From Amyelois transitella (Eukaryota > Arthropoda > Insecta > Lepidoptera > Pyralidae): a stretch of DNA of 64,000 nt. The notes under the pieces are model-generated. The model was not told the origin of the DNA and made no database searches. It saw only the letters and a list, made by a program, of their open reading frames with translations. Made by a program: the position numbers and the translations under genes. Below, one piece after another: positions 10,901-19,450 of this stretch (position 1 is the stretch's first letter; each line of letters starts with the position of its first letter). The DNA lies in NCBI RefSeq assembly GCF_032362555.1, contig NC_083535.1, positions 9,734,001 through 9,798,000 of the forward strand, given 5' to 3'.

Positions 10901-12235
10901 GCATCAGTCTGGTAATTTTCTATATTTATACTGGGCTATAAAATTGACTATTATATGTAGGTAAATGAAAAAAATATATAAAAAAGTAGTACAAAGGTAA
11001 AAACATAAATTAAAATCAGTACATAAATATAATGTGTAAGGGATAACCCTTACATGGGATAGACAGAAGCAGCAATCAGCAAGTCTGAAAGGCATTATTT
11101 GAATCTCAATTCTATCATTAAGATTCTACCTTATTGACACTTTTAAATTCAAAAAGGAATAAGATTGCTAGAAAAATCCCAAATTTAACAGTTAATTTGA
11201 TTTATTGGTAAACTTTACATTAGCTTTATAATTATAATCATTTGATTTTGACTTTGCCTTTTCTTATTTATGGTGTAAAAGTAATTCATGAATTACTTTG
11301 CAAATAAAACAAATGCATAATAAGAAGAAATACTTGAAATCAAATTATAAATAAATTCCAAGTATTTCTTACTTAGTATATGTATGAGGCATTCAACGGA
11401 TTAATTTTATAGTAAAGATAATTACACTTTTAAGTCATCATAATTACACTTTATAAAAAAAGAAAATATGGATTAGGGATAGTAAGATACACTTGATTTA
11501 TTGGGAAAAAAGAAATAAATAACAGAAAGGCCAATAAGAACTTGAATTCGCCATAGCAAAAACTTAAAAACAGTAAACATACCAATAATTTTTCAATTAT
11601 TCCTGTCTCCCTAATAGGTGGATGGTTCATTGAATCGTACTGAGACGAGGAATTGTTAGCAGACCCTGATGAGTAGACCCCCACTGAGTCACCCATGGGG
11701 CATCCGTCTATGTTGTAGTTGCCAAGAGAGAAGCGGTTGCCGCTACCTTTATTCATATTGTTGAAGTTATCCCTTGGGGAACTGGGATATTCACTGCTGT
11801 ATGTACCTTCAGCAGAAAAATACATAATTAGGAATTACAACAAATAAGACATTAAGACTCATCTGGTTTTTTAATCCTAGAATTGAAAACACAAAATAAA
11901 ACAAGCAACAAACCAAAAAATAATTCATTGGATTTACATGAACACAAATAACAAGGATGTTTATACACTTATTACAGATTATATTACTTTGTAGGAAACT
12001 TGACACCATACAAAAAATAAATTCAGTGCCTACTTTGTATCTAAAGTGCCATTAGGAAAATAATGTAATGTAGTGTGCCAAATGAAAGTAAATATTTCAG
12101 GTTATAAAAGTAATACATACCATTGCGATAAGCCTGTTTGGCCTGCATGGATGAATGCTGATCAAGGATTTCTTGCAGAGGTTGTGGGTGTGAATCTGGC
12201 GGCTGGAACATTTTCCACTGAGGATTGCTGGACAT
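1755..12235 (-). CDS. Unr: Unr/CSDE1, multi-cold-shock-domain RNA-binding protein (3' part outside window)
   Basis: Encodes the cytoplasmic single-stranded RNA-binding protein Upstream-of-N-ras (CSDE1), known to regulate mRNA translation and stability (msl-2 repression in flies). Coding exons on the minus strand: 12235-12121, 11806-11583, 9273-9094, 8218-8022, 7842-7635, 7438-7250, 4252-4101, 3700-3568, 3143-2964, 2457-2332, 1933-1755. They total 1883 nt (627 codons + 2 nt), and every junction has GT/AG and matching phase. Alternating canonical and non-canonical cold-shock domains are seen: HSYGFIQC...RLFFHFSQF (about 105-165), ENFGFIERADVVKEIFFHYS (about 256-320), EGFGFIRCVEREQTMFFHF (about 424-500) and DGFGFIETSDHNKEVFFHF (about 600-628), with degenerate domains between them. 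The start is the first Met of the first exon (MSSNPQW). The last exon seen ends in phase 2, so the remaining domains continue left of position 1. Family assignment is very secure. Confidence 0.94.
2040..2130. repeat. CACGCCTCTTTCCCGG-family repeat
   Basis: ACATACATAAAATCACGCCT, then TTTCCCGGAAGGGTAGGCAC and CTTTCCACTTGCCACGATCT. Similar sequence occurs at 20590-20715 (reversed), 27345-27430, 39260-39460 and 43745-43935. It lies in an Unr intron. Confidence 0.8.
2332..2457 (-). CDS. Unr: Unr coding exon 10
   Basis: Encodes DSNGTIGCQINGVKKSLPFT then KMLPRVGDKVIFDAYQ, corresponding to DGIIAYDDCGVKLTIAFQ...QIGDKVEFSI in human CSDE1. The donor is TATCAG|GTATGG. The flanking intron read-through is not homologous. 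It joins exon 11 (VKRNKELIAMAVQ) in phase 0. Confidence 0.88.
2964..3143 (-). CDS. Unr: Unr coding exon 9
   Basis: Encodes VEFTVDPVNTFSNMNSRQSA, IRIKHLPQGTVQFETLVERG and VRGVVTKEAQMVSAGSSPTP. It covers the end of CSD 5 and the start of non-canonical CSD 6. Sixty codons, phase 0 at both ends. Confidence 0.92.
3568..3700 (-). CDS. Unr: Unr coding exon 8 (cold-shock domain 5)
   Basis: Encodes REQGVVTSLREGFGFIRCVE and QTMFFHFAEVLRLGHELSVG, a canonical CSD with both RNA-contacting aromatic motifs. The acceptor is TTTATAG|GAGG and the donor GATGAG|GTAAGT. It joins exon 9 (VEFTVDP) in phase 0. Confidence 0.94.
4101..4252 (-). CDS. Unr: Unr coding exon 7
   Basis: Encodes VPFGEKDQSGEFTLRHGDWV then QVATDRRDQLKRATNISLLD, the second half of non-canonical CSD 4. 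It matches LPFGDKD...DRRDKLERATNIEVL of human CSDE1. The donor GGGGAAAG|GTAAAT leaves phase 2. The exon is much richer in GC than the flanking introns. Confidence 0.94.
5283..5490 (-). repeat. tRNA-derived SINE
   Basis: On the minus strand the 5' end GGCCTCTGTAGCCTAGCGGT holds a tRNA-like A box and GGGTTCGAATCCTGGCC a perfect B box. After this come GGGCATGAAGAGAAACGG, CTTGGATGTTTATCTATAGG and the ATAGTATC...TAAGCGCC segment typical of a lepidopteran SINE tail. The anticodon-stem region is degenerate, so it is not a tRNA gene. Confidence 0.85.
7060..7165 (-). pseudogene. Decayed partial duplicate of Unr exon 6
   Basis: Inside the intron after exon 6, the minus strand encodes FMVCLPQNDPLPVRIPYRA, close to the MARVPQNDPLPGRIRYRA of the real exon. 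DNA similarity extends over roughly 80-85 bases. The copy lacks the splice donor (GTAAGT has become GTTAGA) and reads on into about 35 unrelated codons to a stop at 6962. The transcript must skip it, because exon 6 joins perfectly in phase and homology to exon 7 (VPFGEKDQSG). Most likely a broken tandem exon duplication; use as an alternative terminal exon is not excluded. Confidence 0.7.
7250..7438 (-). CDS. Unr: Unr coding exon 6
   Basis: Sixty-three codons: GKEVACGITKLPSGSVVFED completes CSD 3, then a linker and MARVPQNDPLPGRIRYRAAD of non-canonical CSD 4. Its downstream part is duplicated in decayed form about 165 bases further into the following intron (see the pseudogene entry). The donor is GTTGAA|GTAAGT. 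Confidence 0.93.
7635..7842 (-). CDS. Unr: Unr coding exon 5 (cold-shock domain 3)
   Basis: Encodes GTLGACHVRFENP then VVCSMKENFGFIERADVV and EIFFHYSEAK...LGDDVEFTIQTRN. This is a canonical CSD with intact FGFI and FFHYS motifs. The acceptor is TTTCAG|GGGC and the donor AGAAAT|GTGAGC. Confidence 0.95.
8022..8218 (-). CDS. Unr: Unr coding exon 4 (non-canonical CSD 2)
   Basis: Encodes VLSEARVTGTV...GRISYENRGECFFLPYTKDD...GDAVSFQIATNQR. It matches the second, non-canonical cold-shock unit of CSDE1 (GSVCYERNGEVFYLTYTPEDVEG in the human protein). The exon ends in phase 2. Confidence 0.93.
9094..9273 (-). CDS. Unr: Unr coding exon 3 (cold-shock domain 1)
   Basis: Exactly 60 codons. HSYGFIQCCERQARLFFHFS holds the RNP1-like (YGFI) and RNP2-like (LFFHFS) motifs, followed by KIGDPVEFEMTYDRRTGKPIAS. 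The acceptor is TTTTTAG|CAC and the donor GAAGTG|GTAAGA. This is the best conserved block of the gene in the window. Confidence 0.95.
10295..10483 (-). other. Unexplained coding-like segment in an Unr intron
   Basis: A GC-richer minus-strand open segment within the 2.3-kb intron between Unr exons 2 and 3. It reads ...LNHLSLGARPTRRFHNGVSA... then YSSYSVGMREKASMMKTCAR and VKLFEDD. Possible boundaries CTAAAACAG|TTA and GATGAT|GTGGGT give exactly 63 codons, phase 0 at both ends, which would fit between exons 2 and 3. However, insertion there would split the first strand of CSD 1, which argues against a normal cassette exon. I do not recognise the peptide. It may be an alternative or terminal exon, a retrocopied fragment, or chance. 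Confidence 0.3.
11583..11806 (-). CDS. Unr: Unr coding exon 2
   Basis: Serine/asparagine/glycine-rich linker (GNRFSLGNYNIDG, SANNSSSQYDSMNHPP) leading into the first strand of cold-shock domain 1 (RETGIIEKLL). The acceptor is CTGAAG|GT and the donor TTATTG|GTATGT. It enters in phase 1 and leaves in phase 0. Confidence 0.9.
12121..12235 (-). CDS. Unr: Unr coding exon 1
   Basis: Starts MSSNPQWKMFQPPDSHPQPL and is rich in Gln and Pro, the disordered N-terminus. The ATG (12235-12233) is the most upstream Met in this frame. The donor CGCAATG|GTATGT leaves phase 1. The upstream boundary of the exon, which holds some 5' UTR, is not certain; candidate AG acceptors lie 10-60 nt further upstream. Confidence 0.85.
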
Positions 12236-12980
12236 TATATCTTGATTGCGTCTTCTTGTATATAGATCGAAAATTCCAGTATTACTTTAGCAATATATCA
12301 CAGAAAAACGTGTGGTGTTAGTTTCTAATACCAGATATATATATATTTTTAAATCAAATCACATTTTCTTGTAGTCTTTGTGTTCACATGAACACTAACT
12401 AGAGTCTTTTAACGCAATGAGTGTCACAATTTATTAAAACCGAAACTATTATTGTTGAAAAATAAACTACTTATGTTACACTAGATCCTCAGATGTCTTC
12501 AATGCTTGCTGAGTCGGAGCTCTGGACTGCATTAGATTTTTTGGGGGTAATCGTATAATTTAGTTTCCTACTATCTATTATACCTTTTTACCCAATATTC
12601 ACAAGCTGCAAAGACACTTTTTATTAATACAAAGAGTACACGTATAAAAATCTGTAAATCATAGTCAAATCGTATTTTAACAACGCCGGATAACATACAA
12701 CAAAGCGACGCGTCTGATTATCGTCCTACATTTTATTATTGCTATCTAGGTAGACATCGGCCGCCCCAACAGACAGACCGATCGGTGAAATTAAAACGGC
12801 GTACCACGGGGCCTTGCTCGATAGACTACTTCCATTAAGGCAAATCGGATATCACAAATTATACAAATCACTTCGAAATAATTTTTACCAAATGTAAACG
12901 TGTATATTTTGAAGCTAATGGATACTAAACGATTAAATTATCAATTCTCACCACGACACAGCATAGCACTGACGACATAC

Positions 12981-13050
12981 CGCCATATTGAATGTCAACA
13001 CTAACACTTTGATTCGGTCATCCCAACTATTGGTACGGAATATTTTAAAA
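12981..13050 (-). promoter_or_regulatory. Unr: Probable Unr promoter and 5' non-coding exon
   Basis: On the minus strand, CATTCAATATGGCG|GTATGT combines an ATGGCGG motif, common around transcription starts of housekeeping genes, with a good splice donor whose GT is at 12980-12979. This lies about 750 bases upstream of the first coding exon on the same strand. The transcription start itself cannot be placed from sequence alone. The ATG in this short exon is not in an extended reading frame. Confidence 0.4.
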
Positions 13051-13877
13051 ACGACCATGAGAAAATTTTAATTTAAACCTAATTAATAAAAGATTAACTC
13101 AGTATTTTTTAAATTTTGTGCTTGGTTTTGTATCTAAACGCATTATTTATATAAAATCTTTCTTTGATTAGATTATTCTTTTTGTGGTTATCTAAAGGTG
13201 GCCAATTACAATTTAAAGAGACAAAAGTTATAAAGCAAATATAACAGCGCAGGTTTTATGCAGAGAAAATAAGGTGAAATAAAAATCTATTTTAATGTGC
13301 ATTATTTTATATATATATAAATAATAATCCTGTTTTAATTTTAAACAAATGTTTATTTGTTGGTGGGTTACAGCCTTGTAAATATCTGTGAAATAGTACA
13401 ATGCATTAAGAAAAAGGTACCTTAAGACTATAATTTTAATACTTGCAACACTAATAAAACTGTCAAATATTTAAAATGCGTTCATCACTCGTTGACTATA
13501 AGATGAACTTAGAGGTACGTTCCTGTAATATATACGCCCAAAACTAAGATTAGTAAAATACAATTAAAATGTGTCTCTTTATGTATGCGCTAATCTCTCA
13601 AGTTGTGGACGGACTAAGTTCCTGTTTGTAATGTTGGAAAGAGGATTTTCTAAGGAAGTTATATGATAAATACTACCCGTGTGAAGCCAAGGCAAGTATT
13701 ATAAAGAGAAAAGTATTGTATTTTAGCATCGAAATCTATTGGGCCTATTTCGGGCACAGAAATAAAATGGACCTTCAGAACTATAAATCCTCTGTACCGA
13801 ATTATAATTTCATAAGTGGTACATAGGTATGATTTGAAAATCATAGAACTTTGTTTATTATAATAAAAACAAAACAA

Positions 13878-14140
13878 GTGCCGTGTGGTTCCCGGCACCA
13901 ATACAAAAAAGAATAGGACCGCTCCATCTCTTTCCCATGGATGTCGTAAAAGGCGACTAAGGAATAAGCTTACAAACTTGGGATTCTTTTTTAGGCGATG
14001 GGCTAGTAACCTGTCACTATTTGAATCTCAATTCTATCATTAAGTCAAATAGCTGAACGTGGCCATTCAGTCTTTTCAAGACTGTTGGCTCTATCTACCC
14101 CGCAAGGGAAATAGACGTGACGATATGTATGTATGTATGT
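13878..14140 (+). repeat. Abundant short interspersed repeat, full-length copy
   Basis: Representative copy of about 260 bases. It begins with a GTGCCG...CGGCAC inverted repeat (CGTGTGGTTCCCGGCAC). The core includes CTCTTTCCCATGGATGTCGT, AAAAGGCGACTAAGG, TTAGGCGATGGGCTAG, TTTGAATCTCAATTCTATCA, GCTGAACGTGGCC and CTATCTACCCCGCAAGGG. It ends in a TATG microsatellite. No coding capacity. Confidence 0.93.
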
Positions 14141-14168
14141 ACAAAACAATACTTTTACCTATTTATCA

Positions 14169-14305
14169 TCAGGTGATAATATTTTCTAACCAATTCCGAA
14201 AAAACGTTATATTAAGTATTACGATCGGTAATTCCCCCGTTTGCCTCTGCCCCCAAGAAAAGAATCCAATGATGTTGGAGTTCGCGTACAGTAGGGCACC
14301 AAGCA
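14169..14305 (-). CDS. Pseudoprotease exon 6 (C-terminus)
   Basis: Encodes LGALLYANSNIIGFFSWGQR then TGELPIVILNITFFRNWLEN and IIT, ending in TGA at 14171-14169. LVGIVSWG, P.VYT.V..Y..WI is the typical ending of S1 domains and is recognisable here. No catalytic Ser. I see no perfect AATAAA close downstream, only ATAAAT a few bases after the stop. Confidence 0.82.
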
Positions 14306-17300
14306 CTGAAAAATAGACGTAGCGTAGTAAACATCCAGTTTCCAGTTTAGATTCTAAGAACAATATTTAATCATAATACCTTATACATTATCTCTTTAAT
14401 TAATAAGACTAGCTGTGCCCGCGACTTCGTCCGCGTGGAAAAGTAATTTTGGGCGTCATTGAAGCCCTGAAGGAGGAATAATTTTCCCCATTTTTTCACA
14501 TTTTCTAATATTTCTTCGCTCCTAATAATAACTAATGCAGCGTGATGATAAATAGCCTTGAGCCTTCCTTGATAAATGGTCTATTCAACGCAAAAATAAT
14601 TTTTCAATTCAAACCAGTAGTTTCTGAGATTAGCGCGTTCAAACAAACAAACAAACTCTTCAGCTTTATAATATTAGTATAGCTGATAGGCCATTTTAAG
14701 GTTCCTTGGAGTTCTAGGTTGGGTCTAGTTGGTAGGTAGGTTTTTAGCTTGTGATGTGCGATCAATTAAACAAGCTCGCCAAAATAAAAGTCTGAAGCTG
14801 AAAATGGCTTTCGAGTTTTTCGAAGTTGCTGACTTTACCTTTCCCGTTAAGAATAAAGACTAATTATGTAACTTACCAAGTTCTACATCGCTTTGTTTTT
14901 CTACTACAACGCAAATCTCATGGCCGCGTAAATCCGATATAGCAGACAGGTACATTCTGCAGTCGTCGTACAACATCGGTCCCTTGATCGGCGTTCTCAT
15001 TATCACGTCATTATGCGGCACTATGGCTCCTAATAATGACAGCTATTCAAAATCAATGGACCAAAGGCATGAAAGTTAATTATGTAACCTAATAATTATG
15101 TACCTACCTACGCTACGCAAGTACTACGGGACGGGACCCAAGATATAGAAATAATTCTGATTCTGAATACGGAACAAATCATATACTATATTGAGCTAGC
15201 CCCAAAGTCAGTTGCAAACTTGTGTGGGAAAACGATACTAAATCAACGAAACATCAATTAGAATAAGTTAATTTTTCATCATGGTCCCATACGGATTTGA
15301 TACCTGACGAAACCTTAGCTGTCTCGAGAGAAAAACGGTGCGCCACAGAGGCCGTCAAATCGCCAATAATACCTTTTACCGATAACCATGGATAGACGTC
15401 CCATGCTTGTGTTTAAGTGACCTAGTAATACATTATTGGAACTCGGTTCGATACAAATCTATAACTCCAGAACACGAAACTGCTTTAATATTCTGTTGCA
15501 TGTGCATGTTCATCGAAAATGCCAAGCTTTAAAGGTCATTAGACCCATCCAATATACCTACTAGCAGAAATCTATCACGAAACCAATATGGCCCTTTCCT
15601 ATTCTGGAGGCTGACGACTCACGCAACCCTCCATTAGTTTTATACCCTGCTTTAGTTAGGTGTAACCTCCATTTGGTTCTTTAAGAGCGATATAATAATA
15701 TCCACACATAAGTTCTTCCATACACTATTCCATACCTGCTTTAGTTAGGTGTAACCTCCATTTGGTTCTTTAAGAGCGATATAATAATATCCACATAAGT
15801 TCTTCCATACACTAGTCTATAACTCCACAGTTTCACACTAATTACACCCAGTTATATCAACACATATATAATACATAGGTACCATATCAATCGCTTAGGT
15901 ATAATAAATTGTATTCAGAATATTCTGTCTTTTTTTTACATTTGTATTGTTTTTTGTTACAAGTAGGTACGGTCAAAAACCAATATACCTACATATGTAT
16001 GTACACCGATTAGATGGACTACACTTTCAAGACTAAGACAGAGTCTTTCTAAGTTTTGAGACAGACTCCGTCTTAGTCTTGAAAGTTTAGTCCATCTAAT
16101 TAAGAGAGTGAAGGTTCTATCTCTAATATTGCTATAGTTTATTTGTGATTACACCCGAACCTTTCTTTAAAATTTTATGACTTACCTAAGTAGGCATTTT
16201 ATTTTACAAATAAAAAAAATACCTTTACTGTTGGAAACGAGATCCCAGCTTATGATGTCCATGTTATTAGCAATCTGGTCGTCTTCCAAGTTTATGGGAT
16301 TAAGGGGAACTGTAGGGATAATTTATTCTAAATCAATTTTTTTTTCTATACCTACATAGGGTCTCATATTAAAATTACGTATGGCCTTTCAACAATAGTA
16401 TGCAAAAATACAGTGAAGAACACTTTACAAAATGAAATTTAAAGTAATAATTCAGAAGCAGCTGTTCGAAAACCGCGACTTGGTACACGTGGAAGAATCT
16501 AACATAATACGTCATCAGGTGTAGATACCTACTACCTATAGTTACCAAAATATATTGCTATATGCTACAACCCACAATAATAAAATATCATGCAAATTCG
16601 TGCAGTAATTTAGGAGATTAAAATATTTAATTTCAGTGTAACCCCAGACCACAAACATAGGACCTTCAAGACCTAGACCCAGCCATTTAGGCTGTGCGTC
16701 GAAGGCTATGCGTTGATTTGGTATCTTTATGTAAGTCAGTCAGTGTCATATTTTTTAACTGATTTTAAGAAAGTATGAGGTTGTAATGTTGTAATTTAAA
16801 GATAATATATCGTTAGATAGATTGATCCACTCAACTTACATGTAAACATTAGCACGTTTTCAAAATCTTCGTGCTCAAATAGTCCAATATTATTATCCAA
16901 ATCATCTTTATTGAAACGGGGATATGTTATGCTCCGTATTATTTCCAATTCTGTTTCAATTAGTGAATAATAATTAAGATAAATATCAATTCAAACATTG
17001 TCATGTACAAAAAGCATAAAATTATACTGGGGGTAACAAAACGAAAGGTGCCTAGGTAATCCTATAATTATATGAAGGTCAATGTACCTACTGTCTACTC
17101 TGGATATTTTTAGTATAAGTGCATATTGGTAAAGTCTGTGCCTGCTCATAGGACAAAGTATTTCAGGGCATATACATGGTTACTTTTTAAACAGTAACAA
17201 ATTCTTGGGTATAGCTACGTACCGTCAGCAACAAATATTTCATAAACTACGCGTCTGCAGTAACTTAAGAACAGTACTACTAACTAAGTAATTGAACGGT

Positions 17301-18484
17301 ATTCTAGTCTCGAGAATAGTTAAAGGCTTAAAGCAGCTAATGAATAGTGCCGTGTGGTTCCCGGCACCAACAGAAAAAATAATAGGACTACTCCATCTCT
17401 TCCCCACGGATGTCGTAAAAGGCGATTAAGGGATTGGTTTATAAACTTGGGATTCTTCCTTTAGGCGATGGGCTAGCAACCTGTAACTATTTGAATCTCA
17501 ATTCTATCAAAAAGCCAAATAGCTGAACGTGGCCTTTCAGTCTTTTCAAGACTGTTGGCTCTATCTACCCCGTAAGGCATATAGACGTGATGATATGTAT
17601 TTAGCTAATGAATAAACTAACCAAAAAATGTACCACTCTCAGTTTTATACTTGATAGCCCAATAGGGTAGCAGATCTGACAGGTGGGGTTCTGATCTGGC
17701 CGCCACACAGAGCCCTGGGGCCGCAGACCATCGCTTTTGTACCAATATAGCATTGCATAGAGATCTTGTTGGCTTTTTCAGAAACACGAGACCTAAGCTT
17801 TTATAATTCGGCATTTTAACTAAAACTTAAATGAATACATGGATTAATTATGATTTATATTTAATTGATTACTTAAGAGTACCAACCTCGCGGTTATACG
17901 AGCCGAATCATAGGAAGGGTGCGCTGTTGTCGCATAAGCTTTCTTTAAAAACGCACCCTTTCTCTAATCTTTAGTATTTTGTATTACTAATCCCTCGCGT
18001 AGACATGCCATCGCCTAATGTGACTGGGAATGGAATTGGGCTGCAAAATTTGTGAATAACCCACAGGTTCTTAAATATATGTGGGGCTATTCATAACCTA
18101 TAAATTTTTAGGCTTTTCTACCTTTAAATCTTATTATAAACATGTTGTCTCTCTCTTTTTGCAGTTGTACCCTCGGACACTATTCTTCGGGGCTGTGAAT
18201 TCCGGTTTAGCCAAGCAGATAAACCACAAGTTCGTACTTTACTTACTTTCAGCTGGCTCTTTCTGTCTTCGAGTCATTTTAAACATATCATCCCCTTTAT
18301 GTGATATCAAGCAAAGATGAACGAAGTATATAATCACGAGAATGATAATCAACACGAAAGTAACAACTACATGAGTAAATATACATTTTTCGCCTCTAGT
18401 AAACATGGATGGTCTTTGCACGGGGTATCTTTCGTTAGGCGTCATGTTATAAAATTTTAAGTCATGGCAGTCTTGTTTTTGCAT
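14169..18484 (-). CDS. Membrane-anchored trypsin-fold pseudoprotease (serine protease homolog)
   Basis: Six minus-strand exons: 18484-18247, 17819-17622, 16950-16840, 16309-16223, 15029-14877, 14305-14169. They total 924 nt (307 residues plus TGA), with GT/AG and consistent phase 1 at every junction. Residues 36-60 form one hydrophobic membrane segment (VVTFVLIIILVIIYFV) after a short polar N-terminus, suggesting a type II membrane protein. The rest aligns with an S1 (chymotrypsin) domain: LCNAILVQKRW...PGLC, LEIIRSITYPRFN, MDIISWDL, PMLYDDCRMYLSA...EICVVV, and NIIGFFSWGQ near the C-terminus. All three catalytic residues are missing: AAHC is APGLC, DIAL is NIGL, and GDSGGP is VLGA. No IVGG activation site is visible. 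Cysteine pairs equivalent to 42-58 and 168-182 remain; 191-220 is absent. Inferred to be a non-catalytic surface protein of unknown partner. Fold is fairly sure, function unknown. Confidence 0.82.
14409..14683 (+). repeat. Interspersed repeat, GCCCGCGACTTCGTCCGCG family
   Basis: Begins AGCTGTGCCCGCGACTTCGT and ends in CAAACAAACAAAC...TATAATATTAGTATAG. A reversed relative lies at 21735-21985. The family is common in moth genomes; it is non-coding. Confidence 0.88.
14877..15029 (-). CDS. Pseudoprotease exon 5
   Basis: Encodes AIVPHNDVIMRTPIKGPMLY, DDCRMYLSAISDLRGHEICV and VVEKQSDVEL. The two cysteines fit the conserved 168-182 pair of the S1 fold. The residues where GDSGGP would begin are not conserved. 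Confidence 0.8.
15646..15821. repeat. 89-bp tandem duplication
   Basis: Two adjacent, almost identical copies beginning CCTGCTTTAGTTAGGTGTAA, at 15646-15734 and 15735-15821. They differ mainly by loss of two bases (CACACATAAG against CACATAAG). They lie in an intron of the pseudoprotease gene. The high identity suggests a recent duplication. Confidence 0.95.
16010..16099. repeat. Long hairpin: 37-bp arms, 16-nt loop
   Basis: The left arm 16010-16046 (TTAGATGGACTACACTTTCA...) and right arm 16063-16099 are reverse complements with two mismatches, separated by 16 bases. It lies in an intron of the pseudoprotease gene. It could be a foldback mobile-element remnant or, if transcribed, a precursor of small RNA. 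Confidence 0.9.
16223..16309 (-). CDS. Pseudoprotease exon 4
   Basis: Short exon encoding PLNPINLEDDQIANNMDIIS then WDLVSNSK. It matches the P.CLP...GWG.....G segment of trypsin-like domains, with SWD for GWG. Phase 1 at both sides. Acceptor CCTACAG|TT, donor AGTAAAG|GTATTT. Confidence 0.75.
16840..16950 (-). CDS. Pseudoprotease exon 3 (Asp region)
   Basis: Encodes LEIIRSITYPRFNKDDLDNN then IGLFEHEDFENVLMFT. It resembles the I.HP.YN...NDIALL block of S1 proteases, with Asn in place of the catalytic Asp. Acceptor GAAACAG|AA and donor TTTACAT|GTAAGT. Confidence 0.78.
17347..17602 (+). repeat. Abundant short interspersed repeat
   Basis: Full-length copy of the family described at 13878-14140, in a pseudoprotease intron just downstream of exon 2. 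Confidence 0.93.
17622..17819 (-). CDS. Pseudoprotease exon 2 (His region)
   Basis: Encodes KMPNYKSLGLVFLKKPTRSL then CNAILVQKRW and PGLCVAARSEPHLSDLLPYW. This is the S1 region around the first disulfide; the catalytic His of the usual TAAHC is missing. The donor is TTTTTTG|GTTAGT, phase 1. Confidence 0.8.
18247..18484 (-). CDS. Pseudoprotease exon 1 (membrane segment)
   Basis: Starts MQKQDCHDLKFYNMTPNERY. A 25-residue hydrophobic stretch follows at residues 36-60, then a charged stem (KGDDMFKMTRRQKEPAE). The donor GAAA|GTAAGT leaves phase 1. A second GT (GTAAAG) lies four bases downstream but breaks the frame with exon 2. Confidence 0.75.
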
Positions 18485-18887
18485 TTTATAAACATTATTT
18501 TATTTATAAACATATTAAAATTATGAGCATGGCTGTGTCATTTCCTTTAAATAGGTTAAATATAAAAACATTATCTTTTTTGTACGATCATTTGGTTGTA
18601 CGGGGAAGGAAACACTCATGTGTACGTTTTAACGAAAGTTTTGATTTTTGATTTGTGTAGAAAAAAAAATATATACTTAGGTAAAATTTAAATAAAAAAT
18701 CTATGTAAATAAAAACATTTTTTTTTATAGAAAGCTTTACAAATCAATCCCTGCTTGTTGCATAAATTCATTAAATTATTCAAAGTTAATGGACTAACAA
18801 TAATGAGCTTTCCTTTATTTAAACCGATGTCAGTCAAAATTCAACAATCACAATTAGTTAAGCACCACACGTATCTGTAATATTCGA
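18485..18887. other. Short spacer between bestrophin and pseudoprotease genes
   Basis: Only 403 bases separate the bestrophin stop from the next start on the same strand. It must hold the bestrophin 3' end (AATAAA at 18819-18814) and the promoter of the downstream gene. The sequence is AT-rich with poly-A and poly-T runs; I see no clear TATA-plus-initiator arrangement. Confidence 0.6.
18814..18819 (-). terminator. Bestrophin polyadenylation signal
   Basis: AATAAA on the minus strand, about 70 bases after the bestrophin stop codon and well before the next gene's start. Confidence 0.65.
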
Positions 18888-19450
18888 CTATACATAGACT
18901 TCTCCTCGTTTGGATCCATTTGGTTTTCTGTTGAATTCGGGTGGTGTTCCTGCACTGGCGGCGCTGTGTTCGCTGTCGCGGTCGGAGGTGGGTAGTTCTG
19001 TCACAGTGGCACGAGGGGGGGCAGGGGACCCACCGTTGGCAGGTCGATCAGCGCGAGGGGTGGACGGAGCAGACCCCACCAGAGAGAGTTGCGTCACGCC
19101 CATCGGCGACAACGTTACAGGAGAAACGACTGGCGCGGATGTCAACATCGGTGCTAGTCCCGACGGAGATAGCACGGCCTGTGCCAACGCCGTGGTTCCT
19201 GGCTGACCAGCATGCAACGTGTTATTCACAGAACCACTATCTAACTCTTGTATGGGAGAGAGCACTAAAGCCCCCAGCACAGGCACCTCGTTCTGGTAGC
19301 CCTGATGAGCCATTATGACACCCATGTTTTGCATGCCCATGGCTAGTCTGCTCTCGCGGTCGATCACCTCTTTGGTCACGTCCGGCGTGGGTATCCGAGG
19401 GCGGTTTCGAAGTGTTATGGGTACCGCTGAACCGTTACTTTTTTGTGTAC
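18888..19450 (-). CDS. Bestrophin exon 10 (C-terminus)
   Basis: A GC-rich terminal exon of 187 codons including the TAG at 18890-18888. It encodes a low-complexity Ser/Pro/Ala/Thr-rich tail ([34 protein letters not shown]) after [20 protein letters not shown]. No domain is recognised. The acceptor CTTTCGCAG|GT completes the split Gly codon in phase. Confidence 0.9.

Larger units (their letters stand above)
12236..14168. other. Intergenic stretch between Unr and the pseudoprotease gene
   Basis: Apart from the probable Unr 5' exon (12981-13050) and an interspersed repeat at 13878-14140, I see no gene. A degraded repeat at about 13570-13700 (ATGCGCTAATCTCT...CCCGTGTGAAGCC) resembles the one at 21124-21258. 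At 12483-12560 a short minus-strand GC-rich patch could be untranslated exon sequence but cannot be supported further. Confidence 0.5.

Noticed and set aside
15646..15821. CRISPR-like array
   Set aside because: Only two directly adjacent long copies without spacers, in a eukaryotic intron.
18910..19318. Plus-strand frames of 98 and 125 codons
   Set aside because: Antisense shadows of the GC-rich last bestrophin exon, whose minus-strand frame joins upstream exons in phase.
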